A stretch of 64,000 bases of DNA from SZAS-103 sp038316385 (lineage in GTDB: Bacteria; Pseudomonadota; Gammaproteobacteria; Xanthomonadales; Xanthomonadaceae): NCBI GenBank assembly GCA_038316385.1, contig JBBQAN010000009.1, positions 66,767 through 130,766 of the forward strand, read 5' to 3'. Numbering within the stretch: position 1 is the stretch's first letter; each line of letters starts with the position of its first letter. The notes beneath the pieces were generated by a model. It made no database searches. It saw only the letters and a program-made list of their open reading frames with translations, and was not told the origin of the DNA. Both the position numbers and the translations under genes were made by a program. Below are positions 27,302-34,259 of the stretch, in pieces.

Positions 27302-27333
27302 AGGCCGAAACCTCGCTGAGGATTCCGGCCTTC
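27302..27333. terminator. Hairpin beside the left att copy
   Basis: AAGGCCG (27302-27308) pairs with CGGCCTT (27327-27333), with a further paired inner stem. It lies outside the integrated element next to the displaced tRNA 3' end. Its likely original role is terminator of tRNA-Ala before the element inserted: a similar GGCC hairpin (32809-32849) now lies next to the intact tRNA on the element side. Confidence 0.6.
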
Positions 27334-27358
27334 CGTTGAGTTGTTCTGGAGTTTTCGA

Positions 27359-27374
27359 TTGGTGGGCGACGGGC
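27359..27374. other. Left attachment site (displaced tRNA-Ala 3' end)
   Basis: ATTGGTGGGCGACGGG matches the 3' end of the tRNA-Ala gene, ATTGGTGGAGCGACGGG at 32872-32888, with one base missing. It is the expected second att copy of an element integrated into the tRNA 3' end, and a GGCC terminator-like hairpin lies beside it, as it does beside the tRNA. Confidence 0.75.
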
Positions 27375-27434
27375 TATCAAACTATGGCAGGAAAGCTAGT
27401 AAGTGCGTGGACTATTGGATGCAAATTCGCAAAG

Positions 27435-27454
27435 ATGCCCCCAATTATGCCCCC
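27435..27454. promoter_or_regulatory. Left-end ATGCCCCC pair (integrase arm-site candidate)
   Basis: ATGCCCCC occurs at 27435-27442 and 27447-27454, 12 bases apart, and the second is followed by GCAC. The same octamer recurs at the right end near the integrase. Repeats at both ends near att cores are what arm-type integrase binding sites look like. The binding itself is inferred. Confidence 0.5.
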
Positions 27455-27510
27455 GCACTCGCCATGCTGCCGCTTGTTTTTGCTTCACAACGGCGTGGAA
27501 TAATCGGCAA

Positions 27511-27924
27511 ATGAATCGATTCACTTCCGCTGTCTTTGTAGTTCTGCTTTCCGGTTGCATGACGCCAGCCGAGCAGCCCGACGTGATCTATCAAGTCGTT
27601 AGCCATCAAAGTGACTCTGGGAAATGGGTAATCGACGAGTTCGATATACCGCACAAGGTACGAGTTCGATATTCCTTGTTGTGCTTTTTCTCAGTGTCAG
27701 GCAATGAACATCCGTCGGGCCACAACGATCCTTCAGCATGCTCGTTCAGAGTAGGCGAAAAGTTCGCAGAAAATGCGCTGCACAGACTCTCTGCTGAATA
27801 CGTCATGGTGGGGAAAGTAGGGGAGGATTATTTGGCGATTACGCGCGGCGAAGGCGTTGACCGAGTGGAACAACACTTAAAGATCGAATCTGAAAGCGTC
27901 ATGGACTACGGAAACGGCCCATAG
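27511..27924 (+). CDS. Small putative lipoprotein, element-borne
   Basis: A 137-residue protein starting MNRFTSAVFVVLLSGCMTPA, a short signal with a lipobox-like LLSGC. The mature part is soluble and polar, with YQVVSHQSDSGKWVIDEFDI and a C-terminal acidic stretch. No domain is recognised. It is the only plus-strand gene of the element and has visibly lower GC than its chromosomal neighbours, so it is probably cargo. Whether it is surface-exposed, and what it does, is unknown. The longer upstream frame to 27403 has no signal sequence and is less plausible. Confidence 0.6.
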   Translation: MNRFTSAVFVVLLSGCMTPAEQPDVIYQVVSHQSDSGKWVIDEFDIPHKVRVRYSLLCFFSVSGNEHPSGHNDPSACSFRVGEKFAENALHRLSAEYVMVGKVGEDYLAITRGEGVDRVEQHLKIESESVMDYGNGP

Positions 27925-28085
27925 CAACGCTCTCGAAGTCGCTATCAGGATCATAGCGATTTCAGATTCGGCCTACAGTTCGACAAAGGTGTCTCGCTAT
28001 TCGCGCTGCGCCCGCCCACGCATCCGAAGCTTGGGCCGCCCGCGCGCGCCAGCAAACCTAAATCCATAGGCTAACTGCCGTTTAA

Positions 28086-28724
28086 TCAAAGGCGCAGCGC
28101 ATCTTCCAGCGTCGGCACGCCCATGCGCGCGAGCAGTCGGCCCAGATAAACCGCGTCCCGACCTTCAAGCTCGGCATCGCGCGCGGCGTAGCGGTTGAAC
28201 GTGCGCCAGCGCATCCACTTCGGTTTGTGCGGCCCGCCGAATAGGTCGCTGAAGTTGTCGCCCATCTTGTGCCGGATCGCCCAGCGTTGGTCGTTGACTC
28301 GGTCGGAACCGCTCACGCGCTGGCTGGCATACGTGGGCAATGGCCGGATCGCGGTGCGGTGACAGAATTGCTCGATGCCGGAAAACTTGTGCAGCTTGTG
28401 CGCGCGTCGATGCGTGTACGGGCAGTGCATGTACCAGCGCCTGCCGCCATAGTGCAACGGTATCGACGACAGCGGGATGATGCACTGCACGTCCTTGCGC
28501 TCGCCGCTGGCGCGGTCGGTGTGCCTGTAGTCCAGGGTCAGCGTGCCGGATTCTAGCCGCGTGTCGGCCCGGTAGCCGATGCTGCCGAATTTCTCGCCGT
28601 TGCGCGTCCAGCTCAATGCGCCGGAAGTCATCGCGCCCGGAACGATGCCGCGCCGCGCAACCATCATCGACACGTCCAGCGCCAGCGCCGATTCGATATG
28701 CGGACGCCAGCTCGAACCGCTCAC
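28086..28724 (-). CDS. Conserved hypothetical protein of mobile elements, 212 aa
   Basis: A 212-residue protein starting with GTG at 28724 and overlapping the stop of the upstream gene. It has SGALSWTRNGEKFGSIGYRA, then DYRHTDRASGERKDVQCIIP, then LHYGGRRWYMHCPYTHRRA. These fit a widespread uncharacterised family whose core is a beta-rich domain with GGxRWxxxCPxTxRR. That Cys/His-containing segment looks like a degenerate metal-binding knuckle. Function is not known. It is translated in a chain with the HGGxSTGP gene just upstream. Confidence 0.65.
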   Translation of the reverse strand: MSGSSWRPHIESALALDVSMMVARRGIVPGAMTSGALSWTRNGEKFGSIGYRADTRLESGTLTLDYRHTDRASGERKDVQCIIPLSSIPLHYGGRRWYMHCPYTHRRAHKLHKFSGIEQFCHRTAIRPLPTYASQRVSGSDRVNDQRWAIRHKMGDNFSDLFGGPHKPKWMRWRTFNRYAARDAELEGRDAVYLGRLLARMGVPTLEDALRL

Positions 28725-29005
28725 GGGTCAATTCGACTGTTGGCAGCCGGTCGTCGTGGCAGGTTCGCTGTCACTCTGGCGACGCCATCTGGGGTGCGCG
28801 GCCCGGTCGAGCATCCGCCATGCCAGCGACAGCGGCGTTTGCCGGGAACGCTCAGAGCTTCGCAGGGTTTGCCGTCGCGGCGTCTGCGAGCGCCGCAAGG
28901 AACGCGCGTGGCTGGCCGCATGGCCTTCGGCTTGGCCTTCGCTTGTCTGGCAAGTTCGCGCGCGAGCCTTCGGGCAGCGTCTCGCTGAATCGCGCCGCGC
29001 ATCAT
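28721..29005 (-). CDS. HGGxSTGP-motif small protein
   Basis: A 94-residue basic protein. Its C-terminal part has GKRRCRWHGGCSTGPRTPDG, the HGGxSTGP signature, preceded by CGARRRRDGKPCEAL, giving two Cys plus a Cys/His set that could bind a metal. Such short proteins are common in phages and integrative elements, beside integrases or small-terminase-like genes; their role is not known. The start at 29005 is uncertain; the frame stays open to 29155 with no better RBS. Its stop overlaps the next gene (GTGA), showing coupling. Confidence 0.6.
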   Translation of the reverse strand: MMRGAIQRDAARRLARELARQAKAKPKAMRPATRVPCGARRRRDGKPCEALSVPGKRRCRWHGGCSTGPRTPDGVARVTANLPRRPAANSRIDP

Positions 29006-29300
29006 TGGGCTATCGTCGAAGTCGGATCGCCAACATTGTTCGCGTGCGCGCGCCTGCGCGATGTGAAGCGTATTGTTTGAGACATTCGGCCCATCGGCGC
29101 TAAGTTGATCGCGCGCGCACGCCTGCGCGGAATGGGCTTTAATTCGGTGGTGCATGGCAGTCAGTCATTCCCGTTCGCCTTACGTATTCGTCGAAAATTG
29201 CCGATTGAGCTTTCAAGCTCTTCTGAGCGTGCAGCCGAAGCGGATCACCGCCATTGCCATCGCTGTTCCTTCAACCACCTATGGTAAGAATCTATAAAGG
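29006..29300. other. Non-coding stretch upstream of HGGxSTGP gene
   Basis: This stretch has no convincing gene. It contains the short hairpin GAGCTTTCAAGCTC (29207-29220) and runs into the TACGGATTCCGTA array. The promoter of the HGGxSTGP gene should lie here. It could also form part of an origin together with the array, which is inference. Confidence 0.4.
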
Positions 29301-29302
29301 TG

Positions 29303-29424
29303 TACGGATTCCGTATTAGCAAAGTGCTGAAAAGTGCTGGTATCGCTACGGATTCCGTAGCGGTCATGCCGCTTGTTTGCCCTTGCTGCTACGGATTCCG
29401 TATCGGACTGCTACGGATTCCGTA
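29303..29424. repeat. Four-copy palindromic iteron-like array
   Basis: The 13-base palindrome TACGGATTCCGTA occurs exactly at 29303-29315, 29347-29359, 29390-29402 and 29412-29424. Start-to-start spacings are 44, 43 and 22 bases, close to 4, 4 and 2 DNA turns, so all copies face the same side of the helix. Copies 3 and 4 overlap the 3' end of the winged-helix gene; copies 1 and 2 lie beyond its stop. Two AAAGTGCTG direct repeats lie between copies 1 and 2. This is the pattern of binding sites for a dimeric initiator or repressor. Confidence 0.7.
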
Positions 29425-29873
29425 TTGGCGTTTTGTTTTCGTGGTCGCTTGGGTGGCCGCTTGAACCGTTCCGCGCGCGGTTCTTTCCAGTCGCCCGGTG
29501 GCGTGGTTGTCGCTGCGCATTCGAGCTTGCCGCCGCATTCGTCGATGGCGTGCCACGTCAGCGCGTAGAGGTTTGGAAAGTTCAACCCGCCTTGCCGCGT
29601 CAGCAGAATCAAACCGTAGTGGCGAAGCTCGCGCAGTGCATTGTTTAGCGTGGTCGGTGACTTCCATCCGCGCCGCTTCAACACGGTCAGCGCCGCGCCC
29701 AGATCGCCGTTGTTGCGCCCGTTGTATCGCCGCGCGAGTTCGCACACCAGCTTTATCGCCGTACCGCTGCACGCAGACCAGTTTGCGCAATCCTGCACAG
29801 CGTGCGGAATCAGCGTGAAGTTGCCGGACTCGCGCCGCCCCTTGTGTCGTTCCCTGCTACGTGGCGTCGGCAT
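29364..29873 (-). CDS. Winged-helix replication/regulatory-like protein of the element
   Basis: A 169-residue protein. The N-terminus is basic (RHKGRRESGNFTLIPHAVQD), the centre has LVCELARRYNGRNNGDLGAA and PTTLNNALRELRHYGLI, a helix-turn-helix/winged-helix pattern, and the C-terminus is a basic tail (KRPPKRPRKQN). Proteins with this layout are common in phages and integrative elements, where they are annotated as hypothetical or HTH regulators. Its 3' end is overlaid by two copies of the 13-base palindrome, so self-regulation or an initiator role is plausible but unproven. Overlaps the upstream gene by 17 bases. Confidence 0.6.
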   Translation of the reverse strand: MPTPRSRERHKGRRESGNFTLIPHAVQDCANWSACSGTAIKLVCELARRYNGRNNGDLGAALTVLKRRGWKSPTTLNNALRELRHYGLILLTRQGGLNFPNLYALTWHAIDECGGKLECAATTTPPGDWKEPRAERFKRPPKRPRKQNANTESVAVRYGIRSSKGKQAA

Positions 29874-30234
29874 GCTCGCCCCCGCTCGCGCGCGCGTTTT
29901 GTCGATGCTCGCCTGCGCCCGCTACCCCTGTAGCGCCCCGATGCCGATAGCTCAGCGGTGCATGTAAAACCCGCGCACCGTTGGTGCTGGCGTCGATGTT
30001 TCCGCGTAGGCGAGCGATGGCGGCGTCGTGCATGACGCGATGGAAGCCGGCGGGCATGTCGGCAGCTTTGCGCGATGCGATCCATGCCGGTGCGTTGCGC
30101 GGCAGCGGTCGGAATCGCCACAACGGACAATCGCGGCATGCGCAGATTGCGACCTGTTCGCGCCATGTGCCGGCTGCGCCCGGATCGCCGATGCACTGCC
30201 GACAGAATGCGGCTATTGCTTGGCCGCGCGTCAT
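29857..30234 (-). CDS. Cys-rich small protein of the element
   Basis: A 125-residue protein whose N-terminus has AAFCRQCIGDPGAAGTWREQ followed by ICACRDCPLWRFRPL. The CxxC-(n)-CxC-x2-C set forms a likely zinc finger, a pattern known from phage and element proteins. The C-terminal half is Ala/His/Arg-rich and possibly disordered. The ATG overlaps the stop of the 87-residue gene upstream (ATGA). Function is unknown; nucleic-acid binding is a reasonable guess. Confidence 0.6.
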   Translation of the reverse strand: MTRGQAIAAFCRQCIGDPGAAGTWREQVAICACRDCPLWRFRPLPRNAPAWIASRKAADMPAGFHRVMHDAAIARLRGNIDASTNGARVLHAPLSYRHRGATGVAGAGEHRQNARASGGEHADAT

Positions 30235-30494
30235 GGCGGGCCAGCCAGTGCCACTATCGCGGCGTCGAGCAAGTCGGCAGCGGCCACAAGTGCGGCAAGG
30301 CCAGGATCATCGCCGTCGAGTTCCAGCGCGATGCCCTGCAATCGCTGGCTTGCGGTGTCCATGTCGCAGCGTGCAAGGATCAGCGCCACGATCACCAGCG
30401 CGTTACACTTCGGGTTGCTAGCTGCCGTCCAAGCATTAGCGCCCTGCGAAGCCCGACGCCAACCAGCGCCGGGTTTTGCTTTTGTGGGGTTCAT
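30231..30494 (-). CDS. Hypothetical 87-aa protein of the element
   Basis: An 87-residue protein with a central hydrophobic stretch (KCNALVIVALILARCDMD) and an Ala/Leu-rich C-terminal helix (GLAALVAAADLLDAAIVAL). No recognised domain. The hydrophobic stretch is short and includes Cys residues, so it may be a soluble helix rather than a membrane span. It overlaps the genes on both sides by four bases (ATGA), consistent with one polycistron from alpA. Confidence 0.5.
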   Translation of the reverse strand: MNPTKAKPGAGWRRASQGANAWTAASNPKCNALVIVALILARCDMDTASQRLQGIALELDGDDPGLAALVAAADLLDAAIVALAGPP

Positions 30495-30730
30495 GCCGCC
30501 GCCTTCGGCGCGGTCGCGTCGATCAGCGCGCGTATGTCTTCAACACGCCATGCAGTGATTCTTGCGCCTAGCGCGCGGGTTGGTTGTGGATAGCGGCCCG
30601 ACTTCACGCCGGCCCACCATGTTGAAGCCGATACGGGAATCAGGGCTGGGTCGCCCGGATCGTCTTTGGTTGCTTGCCTGCCGATGATGGCGCGCAGGCG
30701 CATGTAGCCGGTTGCGGGGAGATCGTGCAT
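30491..30730 (-). CDS. AlpA-family transcriptional regulator
   Basis: A 79-residue protein of the AlpA/excisionase family: GYMRLRAIIG, then PVSASTWWAGVKSGRYPQPT and ARITAWRVEDIRALI, which is the MerR-like winged helix of prophage CP4-57 AlpA. These proteins turn on integrase or element genes or act as excision factors. It heads the overlapping small-gene chain, downstream of the int and 189-aa genes. Its upstream region holds a 37-base hairpin and a pair of TGCAATTGCA palindromes. Confidence 0.75.
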   Translation of the reverse strand: MHDLPATGYMRLRAIIGRQATKDDPGDPALIPVSASTWWAGVKSGRYPQPTRALGARITAWRVEDIRALIDATAPKAAA

Positions 30731-30735
30731 TGTTG

Positions 30736-30772
30736 TCTAGCCTTGTCGTTGTGGGAACAACGTAAAGCTAGA
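30736..30772. promoter_or_regulatory. Hairpin in the alpA leader
   Basis: TCTAGC (30736-30741) pairs with GCTAGA (30767-30772), enclosing CGTTGT (30747-30752) paired with ACAACG (30757-30762) around GGGA. It lies just before the alpA ATG, so it may be an operator or a leader structure controlling alpA expression. Confidence 0.5.
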
Positions 30773-30791
30773 AAAAACGATCAGCGGATAG

Positions 30792-30824
30792 TTGCAATTG
30801 CAGTCAGCGGCACTGCAATTGCAA
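30792..30824. promoter_or_regulatory. Paired TGCAATTGCA operator-like palindromes
   Basis: A 13-base inverted repeat (TTGCAATTGCAGT at 30792-30804 and its complement at 30812-30824) contains two copies of the self-palindromic 10-mer TGCAATTGCA at 30793 and 30814. They start 21 bp apart, two helical turns. It sits between the 3' end of the 189-aa gene and alpA. It can serve as a double operator for a dimeric regulator or as a terminator hairpin; the spacing favours an operator. Confidence 0.55.
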
Positions 30825-30830
30825 CGGCAG

Positions 30831-31400
30831 TCAGATAGTGCGCTTTCCCATTGCTTCGACTACAACCTTCAAATGATCGCCAATGGTGCGCCCCGGAAGC
30901 TTCACGTCGCCCGGAAGCATTGCCGCAATTGCATCGCCCGCCTTGTACGGTTGCGACAGGTCAAGTTGTGCATGCGTTGCCAGCGCGCCGATGATGCAAA
31001 GCAGTGTCGTGCGCTCGCGTTCGCGAAGTGGTTTTTCAATCGCGGGAGTAGTGGGCGCTGCGGGCGGCCAGTCATCTGCCGGCGTTAGATAGAAAAACGC
31101 CGAGTTAATCTGGCGACTCGCGAGCCACGTTCGCATGTCGCTTTGAGTTACCCGCGTCTTTTTTGGGACGTAGAGACTGTACGGTCTACCTTCTAACGGG
31201 TCATTCGACCGTATCGCGGGAAGTTCGCCGCGTTCTATTGCTTGAATCACAGCTTCAAATAGCGGCGTGTAGGCGAGCGGTGTTGGCCTACTGAATGTCG
31301 GATTTCCGCCGACTGCAAGTTTCACAGCTTGCTCTAGCGTCAACGGATCAACTTGCAGCCAAGGCCGCAATTCATCAGGCGTTGCAAATTCGATAGCCAT
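30831..31400 (-). CDS. Hypothetical 189-aa protein of the element
   Basis: A 189-residue soluble protein starting MAIEFATPDELRPWLQVDPL. The middle has PYSLYVPKKTRVTQSDMRTW and the C-terminus RERTTLLCIIGALATHAQLD plus a PGRTIGDHLKVVVEAM end. The C-terminal part recurs in element-encoded proteins of proteobacteria; its role is unknown. GGGGTG lies 5-10 bases before the ATG at 31400, so I prefer it to the in-frame ATG at 31412. It lies between int and alpA on the same strand. Base composition is less GC-rich than the flanking chromosome. Confidence 0.55.
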   Translation of the reverse strand: MAIEFATPDELRPWLQVDPLTLEQAVKLAVGGNPTFSRPTPLAYTPLFEAVIQAIERGELPAIRSNDPLEGRPYSLYVPKKTRVTQSDMRTWLASRQINSAFFYLTPADDWPPAAPTTPAIEKPLRERERTTLLCIIGALATHAQLDLSQPYKAGDAIAAMLPGDVKLPGRTIGDHLKVVVEAMGKRTI

Positions 31401-31412
31401 AGCGCACCCCAA

Positions 31413-31490
31413 GCCCCTGAAAAGAAACCGCGCCAGTCCGGCAGGGTGGCCGGATATTCGCCCCGTCGGGCTAGGCGCGGCTGTTCGGAA
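31413..31490. other. Short structured gap between int and hypothetical gene
   Basis: This 78-base gap contains CCGCGCC...GGCGCGG and TCCGGC...GCCGGA complementary segments, giving a stem-rich region just after the integrase stop. It is probably the int terminator. Confidence 0.4.
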
Positions 31491-32711
31491 TCATCCGGCC
31501 TTGCGTGTCATCGGCACCACGTTCCCGCCGACCTTCAGCGTGTCGAGATAGTCGGCCCATTGCTGCATCATCGCGCGGCGCTCGGGCAGGTGCGCGGTGC
31601 GGTTGTACGCGCGTCCGTTCGGGTCGCGTACCGCGTGCGCAAGCTGGTGTTCGATGAAGTCGGGCCGGACGTGCAGCACTTCATCCAGAATCGTGCGCGC
31701 CATCGCCCGGAAGCCGTGGCCGGTCATCTTGTCGTGCGCGTAGCCCATGCGCCGTAGCGCGATGTTCACGGCGTTGTTACTCATCGGCTGCTTCGGATCG
31801 CTCGCGCCGGGAAACACGTAGCGTCCGCGTCCGGTGAGTAGGTGCAGATCGCGCAATGTCGCGACCGCTTGCGAACACAACGGCACCACATGCGGTTCGC
31901 CCATTTTCATGCGCTCGGCGGGGATGCTCCACTGCGCCACGTCCAGATCCATTTCGGCCCATTCTGCACCGCGCAGTTCGCCCGGTCGCACCAGCAGCAG
32001 CGGTGCCAGCAGCAGCGCAGCGTGTACGACTTCGCGGGCAGGGTAGGCGTCCATCGTGCGCAGCAAGTCGCCCACCTTTTGCGGGTCGGTGATGCTGGCG
32101 TAATGCACGGCCTTCCACGGCGTCAGTGCCCCGCGCAGGTCGGCGCTCGGGTCGCGCTCGGCGCGTCCGGTGGCGATGGCATAGCGGAACACCTGCCCGC
32201 AGTTCTGCAAGGCGCGGTGCGCGGTTTCCAATCGCCCGCGCGCTTCGATGCGGCGAAGCGTGGCGAGCAAGTCCGGCGCGCTCAGTTCGGCAATGGGCCG
32301 CGAACCGATCCACGGGAACAGGTCGCGCTCCATGCGGCGAATGATCTTCACGGCGTGTGAGGCAACCCATTGGGTCGATTGCTTGGCGTACCACTCGCGC
32401 GCGACGACTTCAAAGCTGTTTGCTGCGCGCTCACTGCCCGCGAGCTTTTCCGCTTTCCGCTGCGCGCTTGGATCGACGCCAGCGGCGAGCAATTTACGCG
32501 CGGCGTCGCGCTTGCTTCGAGCATCTTTCAGGCCGGTATCGGGATATGCCCCCAGCGCCAACCGCTTCTCTATGCCCCCAAAACGGTACTTCAATCGCCA
32601 GAGCTTGCCCCCAGCCGGTGAGACTTCCAAATACATGCCGCTGCCGTCGGCCATACGCACGGGCTTGGCGGCGGGCTTAGCGTTGCGCACTGCGGTGTCT
32701 GTCAATTTCAT
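31491..32711 (-). CDS. P4-type tyrosine integrase
   Basis: A 406-residue integrase. The N-terminal arm-binding DUF4102 domain (MKLTDTAVRNAKPAAKPVRM, then GKLWRLKYRFGGIEKRLALG) precedes the core-binding and catalytic domains. Catalytic residues are visible: Arg in VRPGELRGAEW, His-x2-Arg in HGFRAMARTIL, the second His in QLAHAV, and the Tyr in the RAYNRTAHLPERR stretch. It lies next to the tRNA-Ala 3' end, with its N-terminus toward the tRNA. ATGCCCCC repeats lie within its 5' end and upstream. The ATG at 32711 is chosen because the DUF4102 start is family-like; the frame is open to 32798. Confidence 0.9.
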   Translation of the reverse strand: MKLTDTAVRNAKPAAKPVRMADGSGMYLEVSPAGGKLWRLKYRFGGIEKRLALGAYPDTGLKDARSKRDAARKLLAAGVDPSAQRKAEKLAGSERAANSFEVVAREWYAKQSTQWVASHAVKIIRRMERDLFPWIGSRPIAELSAPDLLATLRRIEARGRLETAHRALQNCGQVFRYAIATGRAERDPSADLRGALTPWKAVHYASITDPQKVGDLLRTMDAYPAREVVHAALLLAPLLLVRPGELRGAEWAEMDLDVAQWSIPAERMKMGEPHVVPLCSQAVATLRDLHLLTGRGRYVFPGASDPKQPMSNNAVNIALRRMGYAHDKMTGHGFRAMARTILDEVLHVRPDFIEHQLAHAVRDPNGRAYNRTAHLPERRAMMQQWADYLDTLKVGGNVVPMTRKAG

Positions 32712-32739
32712 GGGGGCATCGCCTTTGCGGACGCGGGTT

Positions 32740-32789
32740 ATGCCCCCGATCCTGCCCCCAGATGCCCCCGGATTGCAATAGATGCCCCC
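32740..32789. promoter_or_regulatory. Right-end ATGCCCCC cluster (integrase arm-site candidate)
   Basis: ATGCCCCC at 32740-32747, 32762-32769 and 32782-32789, with CTGCCCCC at 32752-32759; an inverted GGGGGCAT lies at 32712-32719 and further copies at 32546 and 32572 lie inside int. Same octamer as at the left end (27435-27454). The 10-20 base spacing is close to whole turns, as expected of arm-type sites. The same region must contain the int promoter, suggesting autoregulation. Confidence 0.55.
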
Positions 32790-32808
32790 GCACGGCATCG
32801 GACAAGAA

Positions 32809-32849
32809 AAAGGCCAGAACCGTTGCTATTGCTAGGGTTTCTGGCCTTT
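32809..32849 (-). terminator. tRNA-Ala terminator
   Basis: AAAGGCCAGAA (32809-32819) and TTCTGGCCTTT (32839-32849) form a perfect 11-bp stem. On the minus strand it follows the tRNA 3' end and is followed by TTTTT. A similar hairpin sits beside the left att copy. Confidence 0.75.
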
Positions 32850-32873
32850 ATTGGACTGCTTTGGATGGTCAAT

Positions 32874-32949
<76 letters not shown>

Positions 32950-33029
32950 ACACGAAACTTCGACTCTGACGACCGCAATCCGGACGATCATTCAAGGTCG
33001 CAGAGGATACCGGTCGCGACGGCGCGGCG

Positions 33030-34130
33030 CTAGTCCCGTGCGTCGAGAAGCGGACGCAGCAACGGCTCCAGGATGGGGCGACGCCAGCCTTCCAGCGCCG
33101 TGGGCCAGCCGTTGCCGTCGAGCAGGGCTTCAAGCGTGCGTCGTGACGCAAGCACGCCATCACCGAGGCCCAGCCGTCCGGCTTCGGCCGCGACTGCGTT
33201 CTGCAATGCTCGCAGCAATTTTTTCTGCGCGCTGTCGGGAGTCTGTACCAGTGGAATGTCGCGTTCTTCGGCGGTCAGCGGTGGCGTGAGTTCGTCCCAC
33301 AATTCGCTGCGCAGCTTGCGCGGCGCTTTTGGCTGGGTATCGAGAAAGGCGTGGAATGCGCGGGCGTCGATCGGTGGGTTGCGCGCGAGCGCGATTGCGA
33401 GTTCGTTGTCGAGGATCCACCCTTTTGGCCGATCGCCAGCGCGCGCCTGCGCCTCACGCCAGAGCAGCAACCGGCGCAGCAATGCCTGCGCTTCGGCGTC
33501 GAGGTATTGCGCGCCGCGCAGCGCGAGGTGCGGATGGGTTTCGGGAGTTTCGTTGGAGGAGTTCGCGATCAGGCGCACGCAGTCCTCGGCTAGCCAATGC
33601 TCGCGGCCGAGTTCATGGAGTTTGTCGCGCAGGATCGTGTGCAGGGCGTGCAGATGGATTACGTCGTCGGCGGCATACAACAATTGCGCGGGAGTTAACG
33701 GACGGCGCAACCAGTCGGAGCGCGTTTCGCTTTTCGGCAGGGCGATGCCGAGTTGGGTTTCGACGAGTTTCTGATAACCCAGGCTGGCGCCGAAGCCGCA
33801 CAGCGCAGCGGCGATCTGGGTGTCGAATAGCGGCGCGGGCACCGCTGCGCATCCGCGTTGCAGCGCTTGCACGTCTTCGCTGGCGCTGTGCATGAGCTTG
33901 ACGATCGACGGATTGTCGAGCAGTGGGCGTAACAGTTCGGAGATGCCGGAAACGGTCGGATCGATCAGCAAGACGTCGTGGCCTGGGGCAGTCATCTGCA
34001 CCAAGGCAAGCTGCGCCCACCAGGTGCGCTCGCGGATGAATTCGGTATCCAGCGCGAGCAACTCGACGTCGGTCCAGCGCAACAGATGTTCGGCGAGTTC
34101 GTCGGGGTGGGCGACAATCGAATAGTGCAC
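33030..34130 (-). CDS. rnd: Ribonuclease D
   Basis: RNase D, a 3'-5' exonuclease that trims tRNA precursors. The protein has 366 residues. DEDDy motifs: LDTEFIRERT (Asp and Glu), SASEDVQAL with Asp, and LLYAADDVIHL with the Tyr and Asp. Two HRDC-like helical domains fill the C-terminus (LLLWREAQARAGDRPKGWIL). I chose the GTG at 34130 (VHYSIVAHPDEL) because it gives a family-length N-terminus; the open frame runs on to 34505 over the divergent gene start. The tRNA-Ala gene lies just downstream on the same strand, a natural substrate neighbour. Confidence 0.88.
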   Translation of the reverse strand: MHYSIVAHPDELAEHLLRWTDVELLALDTEFIRERTWWAQLALVQMTAPGHDVLLIDPTVSGISELLRPLLDNPSIVKLMHSASEDVQALQRGCAAVPAPLFDTQIAAALCGFGASLGYQKLVETQLGIALPKSETRSDWLRRPLTPAQLLYAADDVIHLHALHTILRDKLHELGREHWLAEDCVRLIANSSNETPETHPHLALRGAQYLDAEAQALLRRLLLWREAQARAGDRPKGWILDNELAIALARNPPIDARAFHAFLDTQPKAPRKLRSELWDELTPPLTAEERDIPLVQTPDSAQKKLLRALQNAVAAEAGRLGLGDGVLASRRTLEALLDGNGWPTALEGWRRPILEPLLRPLLDARD

Positions 34131-34259
34131 GGCAGTCTCGTTAGCTTGCGGCAGCCGCGACGATAGCCTACTTTCCGGTTGGTGCTGCGCATGTCGCAGG
34201 CATACGCACGGATTTCCCCACACAGATGCAACGCAGCCTCGTCGAATTATCGGGTACGC

